From positions 36,262,517-36,326,516 of the forward strand of contig NC_092801.1 in the NCBI RefSeq assembly GCF_918797505.1: a stretch of DNA of 64,000 nucleotides. Direction: 5' to 3'. The DNA is from Bemisia tabaci (Eukaryota > Arthropoda > Insecta > Hemiptera > Aleyrodidae). Below the pieces are notes generated by a model. It was given only the letters and a program-made list of their open reading frames with translations, was not told the origin of the DNA and searched no databases. Positions 42,664 to 53,655 of the stretch are shown piece after piece. Position 1 is the stretch's first letter; every line of letters starts with the position of its first letter. The translations under genes were made by a program, and so were the position numbers.

Positions 42664-44089
42664 AAGCCCGATTCAATTTCTATTCCACCACTGTATTTTG
42701 AACATTTGAGGCACTGCAGTGGTAAACCGTGCGGGGTTTTTCTTTTTCTTTTTTTTTTTCTTTTTTTTTTTTAAAAAAAAAAACGGAACTCGCCACATCG
42801 CGATGCGTTCTGTCAGGTATTTTTACGCATTTAACCAAATAACATTTTGTAACGACAGCAAAACAACGTCCTTTGAGAACAATAAGTATGAAAATAAAAC
42901 AACTATTTTCGCTTCAGAATACGATGACCGAATCAAGGGACTTAAAATGCACAATCTGATCCAGCCGCCTGCGCTCTCTTCTTTGAAATAAGACGTAATG
43001 ACCAAAAACAATCTAATAATTTTTTCAAAATATTTTTCTCGGCATTCTTCGAATATGCGGCTCGATTTAAAACCCAAAATTATGAACTTTTTGGTCAACA
43101 TCATTGTACAAGGCCACTCACAATGGATACAGAAGAGCGCCTTCAAATCAATCCGTAAACTTAATGCAAAATTCTGATACCACTATTCGTGCGTCATGGC
43201 AGTCATTTTGCATACCCGGCCATTTGAAGGCGAAACATTGACTTCAGGCAACGGGGTACAAATCACAGCAATGTCATTCGATATTTTTAGGGAGAAAAAA
43301 ACTCCGGAGGTCGCCGGGGGCCGCGCCCCTGTCAACCAAGGAGCCAAAGCCGAGGGCCGCCCCCCTGGCCCCTAAGAAGCCGAAGTCGGGGCCCGCCCCC
43401 CTGGCTACTAAAAAGCCAAAGCAAGAATTTGCAGGTGGGTCACCTCCGGAGTTTTTTTCTCCCTAAAAATATCGAATGACATTTCTGTGATTTGTACCCC
43501 GTTGCCTGAAGTCAATGATTCGCCTTCAAATGGCCGGGTATGCAAAATGACTGCCATGGCGCACGAATAGTGGTATCAGAATTTTGCATTAAGTTTACGG
43601 ATTGATTTGAAGGCGCTCTTCTGTATCCATTGTGAGTGGCCTTGTACAATGATTTTGACCAAAAAGTTCATAATTTTGGGTTTTAAATCGAGCCGCATAT
43701 TCGAAAAATGCCGAGGAAAATATTTTGAAAAAAATTATATGATTGTTTTTGGTCTTTACGTCTTATTTCAAAGAAGAGAGCGCAGGCGGCTGGATCAGAT
43801 TGTGTATTTTAAGTTTCTTGATTCGGTCATCGTATTCTAAAACGAAAATAGTTGTCTTATTTTCATACTTATTGTTCTCAAAGGGCGTAGTTTTGCTGTC
43901 GTTACAAAATGTTATTTGGTCAAATGCGTAATAATACCTGGCAGAACGCGAACGCGTCGCGATGTGACGAGTTACGTTTTTTTTTTTTTTAAAAGAAAAA
44001 AGAAAAAGAAAAACCCCCCAGGGTTTACCACTGCAGTACCTCAAAATGTTCAAAATACAGTGGTGGAATAGAAATTGAATCGGGCTTGA
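42664..44089. mobile_element. Giant fold-back element with GC-rich loop
   Basis: Arms of about 650 bp (42664-43311 and 43442-44089) are near-mirror images. Outer AAGCCCGATTCAATTTCTAT against ATAGAAATTGAATCGGGCTT; inner AGGGAGAAAAAAACTCCGGA against TCCGGAGTTTTTTTCTCCCT. The arms differ by scattered substitutions and homopolymer length. The loop (43312-43441) is sharply GC-rich and internally repetitive. Long frames in the arms (for example 42823-43146 and 43763-44146) are mirror images of one another and are not separate genes. Confidence 0.9.
43311..43466 (+). other. Coding-like 36-bp repeat in the fold-back loop
   Basis: One plus frame is open through the loop to TAA 43464-43466. It reads AAPLST-KEPKPRAAPLAP-KKPKSGPAPLAT-KKPKQEFA, i.e. 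a 12-residue unit KxPKxxxAPLxx encoded by 36-bp repeats at 43338 and 43374, plus partial units on each side. Composition is unlike the arms. A captured piece of a host Lys/Pro/Ala-rich gene is one explanation; a GC-rich satellite that is open by chance is another. Confidence 0.4.
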
Positions 44090-44099
44090 AAATGAAATT

Positions 44100-44294
44100 G
44101 AAAAACAGAATTTAGAAAATGAAATTCCCTGACATTTCCCTGACACATTCCGGTGAATCCTCCTGACAATTGAAGAAATACCAGATGGTTAAAACGACAT
44201 AATTAGAAATAGTTTTGAGGCAACATGTATCGTTCGAAACATTCAAACGCATTGTAAAAAGCAAATTAAGGTGACTTGGTAATTTTTCCCTAAC
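44100..44294. repeat. TTCCCTGACATT-rich segment
   Basis: TTCCCTGACATTTCCCTGAC words continue on the far side of element S1 at 44850-44947 (CATTTCCCGGTTTTCCCTGA), which ends GGCAACCCTG, a hAT-like terminus. S1 thus seems inserted in an older repeat. Confidence 0.5.
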
Positions 44295-44849
44295 AATGGA
44301 CCACTAGACAAGGTACGAATTTAAGCGATCTGATACATGCTTCTTCACCAAAATTTCACGTAGAAAACGATTCACACAACGAAAATTACAGAAACCAACT
44401 CCTAACGAAGATATTAACGTTTTTATTTCACCTTGGTTACGAGGAATTTGAACTGCCCGCTCACAAGAAACTCAAAACTCTACGTGAGTCAAATCGCCGA
44501 CTACAACGGTTTCAGCGAGCTTCTCAATCGAGCAATGTTCATTTCCCACCATGTGTTGTTCAAACTATTAGCAATTTGCTATAACTGAGCCAAAGCGTCA
44601 AGACTGGGGTTGCGAGATTTTCATATCACAGAGACTGTCAAGGTAACGTTTAGCGCGCGATGTGAATCACGTAGAGCATTGAGTTTTCATGAGCGGGTGG
44701 TTTGAATTCACGCATTAAGAATCATTAAATATCTTCGTAAGGAGTTGATTTCGGTAATTTTCGTTGTGTGCATCGTGTTTTACGTAAAATTTTGGTTAAG
44801 AAACATGTATCAGAATGCTGAAATTCGTACCTTATCTAGTGGTCCATTC
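44295..44849. mobile_element. Family S fold-back, copy 1
   Basis: AATGGACCACTAGACAAGGT at the left and ACCTTATCTAGTGGTCCATT at the right, with arms continuing through CTGATACATG / CATGTATCAG and CTCTACGTGA / TCACGTAGAG. 555 bp. Confidence 0.85.
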
Positions 44850-45019
44850 CGTCATTTTCCCTTACATTTCCCGGTTTTCCCTGACTTTTTAAAAATTTCC
44901 TGACCTTTCCCGGTTTTTTCGGCGTTCCCTGACTTTGGCAACCCTGTTTAAATTGATAAAGATATACGCTTTTAAAGTTTTAAAATCATGTCCAGCCTCT
45001 CATATTGACTCGATCTACT

Positions 45020-45165
45020 CTGCCGTGCTAAGGAAGAACGCCGTATGAACCTTCAGGCGTTGCCAAATTTCCTTTGATAAAACACGCATTTGCTGGTAAA
45101 CTTAGGAATATTTTCCTTCCATTTTTTCAGCTAATGTTGTTCGCAATTTCAGCTAAGCTCAAGCA
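45020..45165. mobile_element. Family B left fragment
   Basis: CTGCCGTGCTAAGGAAGAAC onward, cut off where the next B begins. Preceded by a family C right end (CCTCTCATATTGACTCGATC). Confidence 0.75.
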
Positions 45166-45418
45166 CTGCCGTGCTATGGAAAAACGCCTTATGAACCTTC
45201 AGATGTTGCCACATTTCCCTCAATAAAATTCAAATTTACCGGGAAAATTTTGAATATTTTAATTCACATTTTTCAGACAATTTTGTTCGCGATTTAATCT
45301 AAAATATCTGAAAATTTCAAGAAAAAATATCCATAACTTTCCTCAAAAATAAACTTTTTATCGAAGGAAATTTGGCAACTCCCGACTGTTCATACGGTGT
45401 TATTCCTTAGCACAGCAC
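45166..45418. mobile_element. Family B element
   Basis: 253 bp from CTGCCGTGCTATGGAAAAAC to CCTTAGCACAGCAC, in tandem with the preceding fragment. Confidence 0.8.
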
Positions 45419-45711
45419 TACTGTGGCACGGCATTATAACCAGCACATCAATTTCTGGCGGGAAAGTCCCGAATTCACGACCCGGTCACAAACAAAGAAA
45501 CAGGACTTATCGCGAGCGGCGAAAAGTCAAAGGGCGGGCGGCGATGGATGGAGTCCCGAGGGACTGACGACAAGTCGCTAAGTCGCTTACGGATTCCACC
45601 GAAAAATAAGTCCCAGTCGCTCGTGACGAACCCGGGAAACACAGGATTACGTATCCCGGAGCATGTGTTCTTCCGCGATTTCCGCTGTGCCACATGTTTA
45701 CTTCCCATATC
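45419..45711. other. GC-richer segment without recognised gene
   Basis: Minus-strand frames of 77 and 80 codons overlap in different frames. No motif. Confidence 0.3.
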
Positions 45712-45835
45712 TTCGCTCCTCTGACGTAGAGACGTATCTCTACTCCCACATGAGCCCTGGAAAAGGTAGGATTATACGGGAAACACGGCTCACGTGAGAA
45801 TCGAGATCGTCAGAGTTGCGACGATGTGGGTTGGG
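45712..45835. mobile_element. Family J short fold-back, diverged
   Basis: ATCTTCGCTCCTCTGACGTA and GACGTATCTC at the left; GAATCGAGATCGTCAGAGTT and GCGACGATG at the right. Loop has ATGAGCCCT. Confidence 0.55.
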
Positions 45836-45852
45836 TTTGACGCAAAGGAACA

Positions 45853-46104
45853 CTGCCGTGCTAAGGAAGAACGCCCTATGAACATTCGAGAGCTGCCACA
45901 TTACCGCGAATGAAATATGTTATTTTGAAGAAAGTTATACATCTTTCTCATCGAAATTTTCAGACTTTTTAGATAAAATTATGGACAAAATCATCTGAAA
46001 ATTCGAAAAAAAATATTCACAAATTTTCCTGAAAACTTGTGATTTGTCGAAGGAAATTCGACAATGCCGGATGGCGCATACGGCATTTTTGCTTAGCACG
46101 GCAG
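45853..46104. mobile_element. Family B element with 4-bp TSD AACA
   Basis: 252 bp, CTGCCGTGCTAAGGAAGAAC to TTGCTTAGCACGGCAG. Flanked by AACA on both sides. Confidence 0.85.
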
Positions 46105-46216
46105 AACAGTGTAGCATCGAATTTTGAGAAAGAGGTTGGAAGTTCTAGTCCGCCGTGGGACTTAATGTTCGCCCTGATTCTAACTGCTCGAGTATTTTGA
46201 ACACGGGGCTTATGAT

Positions 46217-46766
46217 AATGGACCACTAGACAAGGTACGAATTTAAGCATTCTGATACATGTATCTCAACCAGAATTTCACGTAGAACACTATTCGCAAA
46301 AATTACTGAAACCAACTTCTAACGAAGCTATTAACATTTTTATTTCACATTGGCTACGAGGAATTGGAACTGCCCGCTCACAAGAAACTCAAGGCTCTAC
46401 GTGAGTCAAATCGCGCACTACACAACGGTTTCAGCAATCTTCTCAATCGAGCAATGCTCATTTCCCACCATGTGTTTTTCAAACTATAAGCAATTTGCTA
46501 TGGCTGAGCCAAAGTGTCAAGATTGAGGTTGCCAGATTTTTTTATCGCAGAGACGTTCATGATAACGTTTAGCGAGCGAAGTGAATCACGTAGAGCATTG
46601 AGTTTTCATGAGCGGGTGGTCTGAATTCACGTACCAAGAATCATTAATATCTTCGGAAGGAGTTGATTTCGGAAATATTCGTTGTGCGCATCGTGTTTTA
46701 CGTGAAATTTTGGTGAAGAAACATGTATCAGAATGCTGAAATTCGTACCTTGTCTAGTGGTCCATT
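46217..46766. mobile_element. Family S fold-back, copy 2
   Basis: AATGGACCACTAGACAAGGT to ACCTTGTCTAGTGGTCCATT. Same layout as 44295-44849. Flanks TTATGATA/TTATGGAA suggest an 8-bp TSD with two mismatches. Confidence 0.85.
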
Positions 46767-46874
46767 TATGGAATTAAGCGATAAGGTGATACTTTATTGA
46801 GGAGTTTTGAGAATGCTGAGCTATTAACGGGAGATGGATAAAATGAAGGACACGGAATGAAGAGTAAAAATATG

Positions 46875-47100
46875 CACTGGAAAAGAAGTCCCTTCGGTCC
46901 AGAGTCCAGACTCTTGACTAATTTGACGAGAAAAAATACTCTTGATTCGATTGGATTTTCGCTTGAATTGAGAGCCAAGCCTCTTAATTTAACCGGATTT
47001 TCTTTTGCTTTAAGCAAAAATCCGATTGAATGAAAAGTAATTCCTGTCAAATTTTTTAAGAGTCTGGACTCTGAATCCGAAAGACTTTTTTTCCAATGTG
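46875..47100. mobile_element. Family D fold-back element
   Basis: CACTGGAAAAGAAGTCCCTT and CAGAGTCCAGACTCTTGA at the left; AAGAGTCTGGACTCTGAA and TTTTTTTCCAATGTG at the right. Confidence 0.75.
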
Positions 47101-47114
47101 ATGAACAGCTAAAT

Positions 47115-47220
47115 GAGAAGAAGAAGAAGAAAAGTAAAAGGAGAAGAAGAGAAAGAGAATAGGAAGAAAAGAAGAAAAAAAGGAGAAGAGGAAGAGCAGA
47201 AGAGGAGGAGAAGGAGAGGA
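47115..47220. repeat. Polypurine tract (GA-rich)
   Basis: About 105 bases almost without pyrimidines on the plus strand (AGAAGAAGAAGAAAAGTAAA and variants). The long minus-strand frame over it reads only Ser/Phe/Leu runs and is not a gene. Confidence 0.85.
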
Positions 47221-47794
47221 CCATCTACATTTTCTGATTCTAGAAATTGTCTAGAATTAGGGAAACAAAACTTCTAAGGGAAATGATGAACTTGATTTTT
47301 CGACTTTTCCACCCTGAAATATCCCGTTATTTAAATTTTCGCCCAAGTATGGCGATAGGATCCAAAAACATGTATACATATATACAACAATTTTTAATCT
47401 TTGAAGGAACTGAGGAGATTATGTCTCCGTGTACCGCACTATTTCATTGGTACCCTTTTCCACCGAGTTCCTCTTAAGTTTTTTGTTCGGAAAGTTAAAC
47501 AGTTGAATTTAAGTACGAGAAAGACGCTGAAATACATTTGAGTTAGATTTAGAAATTTTAACAGCGAGCAACGCGGTCTTTGTGAAAGTTTCGTGAAAAC
47601 AGTTCATGAAATTCACGTTCCTGATCGGGAAAATACTTCTGACCCCTCCTAATTTTAAGTGTCCACTGCTAACCATCATCGTCCAGTTGCAGCTATAATT
47701 GACGATACCACTATTGTGCCTCCATGGTACCCATTTTTGCCTATATCTTGAGTTGAAGGCGAATCTATCCGTAGACATATTCCCCTCTTGTTTT
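47221..47794. other. Gap with no recognised gene
   Basis: Ordinary AT-rich sequence with short frames only. Confidence 0.3.
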
Positions 47795-48607
47795 TCACTC
47801 GACTTTTCTCAAATCCCGATTTTCCGACCGATTTTCCCTCAAATCCTGATTATATACGACCGATTTTTTCTCAAATCCTGCAGATGAAATCGGGATTAAA
47901 TCCTGATTGACCTCAAATTCTGATAGAATCGGGCAAATTCTGATACTAGACACCCTGTATAAAAATTGACCCAGCTCCTTGTGAAACGGCTTCAGTTTCC
48001 GACAGAATTTAAACTTTACAATCAGATCACACGGAGTGAACTTCAGGGCTTCGAGGCAAACCACGGCCGACTTCAAAACATCGAAAATTCGCCGCAAAAA
48101 TAAAGATGGGAACGCGGGATCTTAGAGGATGAAGCACCGCCGCTGTGAGCCGGTTAAAGATAATAAAGTTACCCTCTGACATAATTGAAAGGACTGGGTT
48201 AAACACCGTAAAACTCCCTGCACTTGGCGTTGCCAAACTGTGCATTTTGCAGATTTTGTCTCAGCTATTACTCATATGTATTTAAACCATCTATCCTTCA
48301 TTTCGCATTTTTCAGGTTGTCTAGTTTTTTCATTTTGGGAAATCATGATTTTTCTTGATTTTTGACTGCTAAATCCTGATTTCATAATTTTTCCGAATCC
48401 CGATCAAATCCTGATTTTTTGAGGAGAAAAATTAACGGGCAGATAACGGATACTTAACGGAAAATAAGTGGACGGCCGATTTTTCTCAAATCCTGATTTT
48501 ACGACCGATTTTTCCTCAAATCCTGATGAAATCGGGATTAAATCCTAGGAGACCTCAATTCCTGATTGAATCGGGAACATCGGGAAAATCCTGATTATAG
48601 ACACCCT
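47795..48607. repeat. CAAATCCTGATTTT-rich repeat block
   Basis: CTCAAATCCTGATT / CGACCGATTTTTC words occur many times at 47808-47945 and 48390-48595. Both blocks end with TAGACACCCTGTAT (47945, 48597), suggesting two related repeat ends. The second abuts a LINE tail. Confidence 0.6.
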
Positions 48608-48895
48608 GTATCTATGTATAAAGCCGCTTTTATAACGCTCTACGACTCCTAACCGCCAAAGTCCCCTTTCCTCCCAAAGCCCTTCAAGGAGTTGGGAAAC
48701 CCTTATTTCTTCTAAGACTACCTGTCGCCACCCTTTCACTGGGCGTCCCCTTCGTCTCCTCCCAGGAGGAGCCCAATTAAGCATCTTCTTTGGCAGCCTT
48801 TCGTCCGTCATTCTATTGACATGACGATACCAGACAAGCTGTCTAGTCATGACGTCGAATATGACACCCCTGTCATATTTGAATAATCTATCCTT
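48608..48895 (-). mobile_element. LINE 3'-end remnant (second family)
   Basis: The minus-strand frame contains WYRHVNRMTDERLPKKML, PPGRRRRGRPVKGW and LWRLGVVER. This matches the well-known tail found C-terminal to reverse transcriptase in many insect non-LTR elements (WxGHVxRM...RLPKxxL...GRRxRGRPxxxW). Only this tail is present; the RT domain is missing. Confidence 0.75.
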
Positions 48896-49127
48896 CATTT
48901 TGCATTTTTTTGTTTAACACTCTCGGAGAGAAAAGGGACCTTTATCTCCGGAGGTAAAGTTTTCAATAGAGCAAATAAGTCGATCGAGTCCAAAGACTCA
49001 GAAAATGATGCGTTTTAACTCTGCGGAAAAGTTGCGCTTTTGGAACTGCGTATTTCTCGGTTTCTAAGTAAATTTTTCGCGTTTTAATGTGCGCATTGTC
49101 TTCTCCGCGGAATTTTCCTTCAGAAAA

Positions 49128-49336
49128 CACTGGTAAAAAAAACCTCTTGGACCAATGCCGCGGTGCATCGACTTAAGAGTGCAGTTTCTTGTCGCCGGAT
49201 TTAAGAGTCTTAAACTCTTGTTTCAAGCGAATTTAGCATTGATTCAATTCAAAGTCCGCTTGAAACAAGAGTCCAGACTCTTAAATCCGGCGACAAGAAA
49301 CTGCACTCTTGAACCAAGAGGTTTTTTTTACCAGTG
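49128..49336. mobile_element. Family D-related fold-back
   Basis: CACTGGTAAAAAAAACCTCT at the left and AGAGGTTTTTTTTACCAGTG at the right are perfect mirrors, as are GTGCAGTTTCTTGTCGCCGG / CCGGCGACAAGAAACTGCAC. Confidence 0.85.
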
Positions 49337-50530
49337 AAATGTAACCGCACACGTCAAAATTCGTTCATGGTTTAGTGACCCAATTCGTCAAATTTTAAAT
49401 GTTAAGAGATGTTTCTTGGAGGAGATTTTATTGGGAAACAAATTGGCATTTAAAATTTCCACGGCATGTTTCGACCTTCCCCATCGACTTGCTTCACAGT
49501 ACGTTCCACACCTCGTTTCCAGGGTCCGATTCGAGTGCGACCGACCCGCGAACCCCCCCCCCCCCCCCTCCCACACGCGAGTGAACACCCGGACATCTTA
49601 AACGCAGCCTAGTTGGACCCTTTGATTTGGCGCGCTTTGTTTACACGCCGTGCCTTTTCATCTCCGGGAAGCCCCGGAAAAACCCCTCGAACTCGACTCC
49701 GGGGGCCTTTGATTAACTTCCTCCCGGAGCCTCCCCCCTCCCCGAGCACACACCCCCCTCTCCGTCACGGAGCCGGGAGCACAAGGTTCCAAGCCCCCTT
49801 TGATTAATGGTCTCTCCGACAAATTGATCTTAAAAAGAAAATCGGCTTTATTACGACAACTTATTTATCAAGTAGGGTTTTTTTTTCGCTCCAGCCTCTT
49901 TTCTGCAGCCGTCTTGCCCTTTTCAGCGCTGCGCTGAAGCAAGGCCGTAAACACTTTCCGAGATGGTCTTCGTTGTCCGCTTTACTCCATGTTCTCCAGG
50001 GCTCACGTGAAAATTGAGTTGGGCTCTTGTAAGGACGGCGAAATGATGTTTTGTCGGGGCGTCAATGCGCCGTGCCAATGTTGTTCCGTTTTGTCTCGGC
50101 TCTGTAAATAAGCTCCGGATCATTCGTCTTTCGCGAAACCCGAAGATTAAATTCGGTCGGCTCCGAGTCGTATTTTGATGGTTAGATTCCAGGCTTAGCA
50201 ATAAGGAGAAGGAGGGAACCGATTTGTGTTTTGGGAAAACATTTAACAGGAATGGATATGAGCTCGTTCCAATTTTTTCCGGTAAAAATTCCAGGGTCCA
50301 GTAGAGAATATGTTGAGGGTGATTCAGGGTTAAACTGCAGGGCTAGACTGCAGGAGCGTGCTCTATGGATCAAAATAAAACTTTTCTGTTGTGTAAAGTT
50401 TTTTCCGGAAAAGCCCTCAGTCGCAGCTATATGCCCCTTCCCCACAAAATTTCGGAAAATAAAATCGTGTTTCCTGAATTTTGGCAACGGTTTTGAACCA
50501 CATCTCATTAAAATTTGTACTCCATCACGC
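49337..50530. other. Gap, partly GC-rich
   Basis: 49490-49800 is C/G-rich with a C-run at about 49553-49568. A J-like fragment (CTCCAGGGCTCACGTG) is at about 49991. Frames at 50182-50560 overlap on both strands. No gene recognised. Confidence 0.3.
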
Positions 50531-50999
50531 GCAGACTTTTATTCATACTCTTTTTTTTAACCGAAAAATTCGCCTTCCTCTGCGTCTGCTGCAATTATTG
50601 TTATGAATATGTTGTGCGTGCTGATTTCAGCACATTACATACGTGACTCTTTGAAGGCGTTTTATATGCGAGAGCAATTCGCCTTCAGTTGCGTCAGCAG
50701 CAATTGTTGTTATGAATATGTTGTGCGTGTTGATTTCATCACATTACATACTTGACTCTCTGAAGGCGTTTTATGTTCGAAAGTAGAGCACCCTGTTGGA
50801 GAGCAACAGAAATCGCTCAATCCCTACTTCGTTGGTTCTCCAACAGACTGCGCCACTCATGCACATAAAACGCCTTCAGAGAGCCAAGTATGTAATGTGC
50901 TGAAATCAGTACGCACAACATATCCGTAACAAAAATTGCTGCAGACGAAGCAGAAGGCGAATTGTTCGGTTAAAAAAGAGAGTATGAAAGTAAGTCTGC
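50531..50999. mobile_element. Fold-back element V with triplicated arm
   Basis: GCAGACTTTTATTCATACTC at the left and GAGTATGAAAGTAAGTCTGC at the right. Inside, a ~107-bp unit (AATTCGCCTTC...GAATATGTTGTGCGTG...GAAGGCGTTTTAT) occurs twice directly (about 50570 and 50680) and once inverted (about 50860-50963). Confidence 0.8.
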
Positions 51000-51036
51000 A
51001 TATAACGAAGAATTCGCACATGAGGTTGTGTTAGTT

Positions 51037-51411
51037 TAGAGTACCTATATAGCAAGAGTATGGACAGATCGCTTCATGGAGGGCTTAGGGCCCAAAAATG
51101 CAGCCACCCTTCTGACCAATTTCTAACGCACAAAATTTCACTGCCAGTCTGCAGATTCCAATTCTAACCAAGATGGCCAAGAATGTACAGAAATGAGCAT
51201 TCTTCCGCAAAATTGAGTAAATTTATGCAAAAACTGAGTCAAACACGTGCTTAATAAACGACGGTTCGTAACAATAGTATTAGTAAATCGTTCTGGATAA
51301 CTGAAATTCATAGATTGGCTACATTTCTGGGCCCTAACTTTATTCGCAGAAGCATCGGTGAAGGCCCGATGGGTTTTCGGAGTTTCACATACTCTCGATA
51401 CAGGTACTCTA
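51037..51411. mobile_element. Family M fold-back element, copy 3, perfect TSD
   Basis: 375 bp, TAGAGTACCTATATAGCAAG to CTCGATACAGGTACTCTA. Flanked by TGTTAGTT on both sides (51029-51036, 51412-51419). Confidence 0.9.
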
Positions 51412-51796
51412 TGTTAGTTCGTTTCCGTTTAAACCAAGAGTTCGATATTATATCGAATGACGTAGTCACTGAATCCGTCCACATGTAAACACGCAAAATA
51501 AACGTAAAACAAGAGTGAAAGCGAGAGGTAAATCATCAGTCAACGAGTGCGGGCGAGATGAAGCGTGTCATTAGATTTCCCCGATACTTAGCCAGGGAGC
51601 TTTCTTCTGTCATCGCTGGCATTCCTCGCCCCTGTGTGAGTATTTGTCTTGGTCTGTCTTCTGCGCTTGTGTGCGTTTTCAATAAATCAAAAAGCAAAGT
51701 CGGCCCGCGGCGCCCTGGGTGCCCTCAACGATCGTCAAAACGTGACGCTGCGGCCGGTCGGGTCATTTATCACGTCTCGACTTTTTGGTTCCGGCC
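51412..51796. other. Gap, partly GC-rich
   Basis: A 128-codon plus frame begins ATG 51558 but runs into family C sequence. Without a motif or splice support I do not call it. Confidence 0.3.
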
Positions 51797-52028
51797 CACG
51801 CTGGGTCGAGTCAGTAGGAGATGTTGGACAAAATATGAAAACTTTGAAAGCTTATATTTTCGAAAATACGAGAGAAAACAGTTTAGGAGTGTCTCCGTTG
51901 GTTTTTTCGTAAAATTTTCTTCCAGAAACATCCCTCGAAAGTGAATTTGTGACGAAATAAACATCAAAATTTGCAGTTTTAGTCAGAAATTTCATGTCCG
52001 ACTTCTCTGATTGACTCGATCCACTGTG
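51797..52028. mobile_element. Family C MITE
   Basis: Left CACGCTGGGTCGAGTCAGTA with GGAGATGTTGGACA, right TGTCCGACTTCTCTGATTGA with CTCGATCCACTGTG. About 232 bp. Confidence 0.7.
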
Positions 52029-52194
52029 CGGCGGTTTCACCCCCTCTTGACGCATCGCGGGTTAGGAGCCGCGAGTTAAACGCCCATTTAGCAAGTATAG
52101 TATGAAGTTTTGACGAATTTTTGCGGGTTTTTTGGGTTGTGAAACCCGGAGAAGAGCCCTCGTTGGGGTCCTAAGCGGTGAATCTGGGAACGAG

Positions 52195-52345
52195 AACCGT
52201 CCCACGAAGGAGCGAATTAATAGGAGAGGTCGGACAAAGTTTGGAAAATCTAAACGCTTATAACTCCGTTTACACAAAATTTTGAGGTTCTAAAAGTAGC
52301 TCCATTGGTTTCTCCGTAATATTTTCTTCTAGAAACACCTCTTAT
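52195..52345. mobile_element. Family C left fragment
   Basis: GAATTAATAGGAGAGGTCGG and GTAGCTCCATTGGTTTCTCC match the C interior. The right end is absent. GTGAAACCCGGAGAAGA flanks both this and 52138. Confidence 0.55.
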
Positions 52346-52681
52346 TTATGCTGGTTTTGCTGGTTTTTTGGGTTGTGAAACCCGGAGAAGAATCCTCGTT
52401 GGGGAAACTGCAACAACACGTATTAAGAGGAGATCAGGAAGTGTGAAATGCACTTAAGATGATTCTAATTAAATCCGTCTGATTCATACTGAGTGACATG
52501 ACCTCATCTTGCAAATTTTTCGATCAAAAATTCTGGAACCGATAGACGTAACGGGTAAGATAGAGATCGCGTAATGATATTTCTGCCCGTGAAAAGTGTA
52601 AACAAAAAATACAACAAAAAATTGACACACTTTTTCGCCTTTGAGGCCTCACAAGAAATTGATCAATTTTTATAAAAAGAG

Positions 52682-52828
52682 ACTCACTTGCACGTCAAGT
52701 TGATATAGTTGCGGACGCGTTTCGCTCCCGCCCGTGGAACATCATCAGCGCGACGTCATCATGTCGCGCTGATGACGGGCGGGTGTGAAACGCGTCCGCA
52801 ACTAAATCAACTTGACGTGCAAGTGAGT
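52682..52828. repeat. 147-bp near-perfect hairpin with hammerhead-like core
   Basis: ACTCACTTGCACGTCAAGTT at the left and AACTTGACGTGCAAGTGAGT at the right. Arms continue through GTTGCGGACGCGTTTCGC / GAAACGCGTCCGCAAC to CATCAGCGCGAC / GTCGCGCTGATG. The minus strand at 52717-52748 reads CTGATGAT-GTTCC...GGAGC-GAAACGC. Confidence 0.85.
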
Positions 52829-53655
52829 TTTTTTTTTAAAAAAATGGATTTTTTTAAAGTATAAACCTGTTGCACGAATCAAGGAGCGACACAGACATAG
52901 ACATGCTCCCCGAGATAAGAAACGGAAAAAAATGACTCGGTAGATGACAAGATACGATCGACGCTAATCATGACGTCATGACATCATGACGCGACTAATT
53001 TTACTCGATATCATCGACGGCATTCCAGCCTGGAACCATGCATATTTACAGCTCTGCTAGGAAGAGCAAGTTTACGACGTAATTTTCATAATTCGGTTCT
53101 GCTGCTCTCTCAAGTGGCATTACAGCCGTCGTAAGTGGCGGGGGGGGGGGGGGGGTAGAGGAAAATAGTGATTTTAAAGGAGTCCCTAGGGCACCCAAGA
53201 GAAAGGCCGCTTTCACGCGTGAAAGCGTGCTCAACGGAACAGTTTATGGAACGAGGAAATGAGGGGAAAATGGTACCCTTTGAATACCGCTCCGAGATAT
53301 ATTGAAGCTTTGTGCAAAAGCTATTCCCACTTCAACCTCCATTTCACACCTGTGTTATCTCACTCCGCGTTTCCGCATAGCTTCAAGCGATTCGCATCGG
53401 GCAGAAAAATTATCGGTGCCCCTCCAAAATCGTCCGAAGTATGACTGGATGGATCAATATCCTAGCACAGGAGGGGGTTCTTGGGATCGTAGTAGAAAGT
53501 ACAACGAGGGCTAACGGGTAATACCACCTGACTGAAAATTTTGGCAAAAATTAGTTTCTGACTTTGCCGAATCCTAAATAAACAAGAACGCAAGTTGATG
53601 ATTTTATTTTTTTTCCAATTCTGTAGGGGAGCGCCTCAATGACGCTGTATAATGC
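52829..53655. other. Gap with a G-run
   Basis: G-run of about 18 at 53137-53156. GACGTCATGACATCATGACG near 52971. No gene recognised. Confidence 0.35.

Noticed and set aside
42719..43146. 90- and 107-codon frames in the giant fold-back
   Set aside because: They are mirror images of the frames at 43607-44146 in the other arm and include homopolymer-encoded Phe or Lys runs.
46766..47224. 152-codon minus-strand open frame
   Set aside because: It translates the polypurine tract into Ser/Phe/Leu runs and then reads family D and S sequence. Low complexity, not a gene.
51558..51944. 128-codon plus frame as a gene
   Set aside because: The last third lies in family C. Frame openness follows from local GC content.
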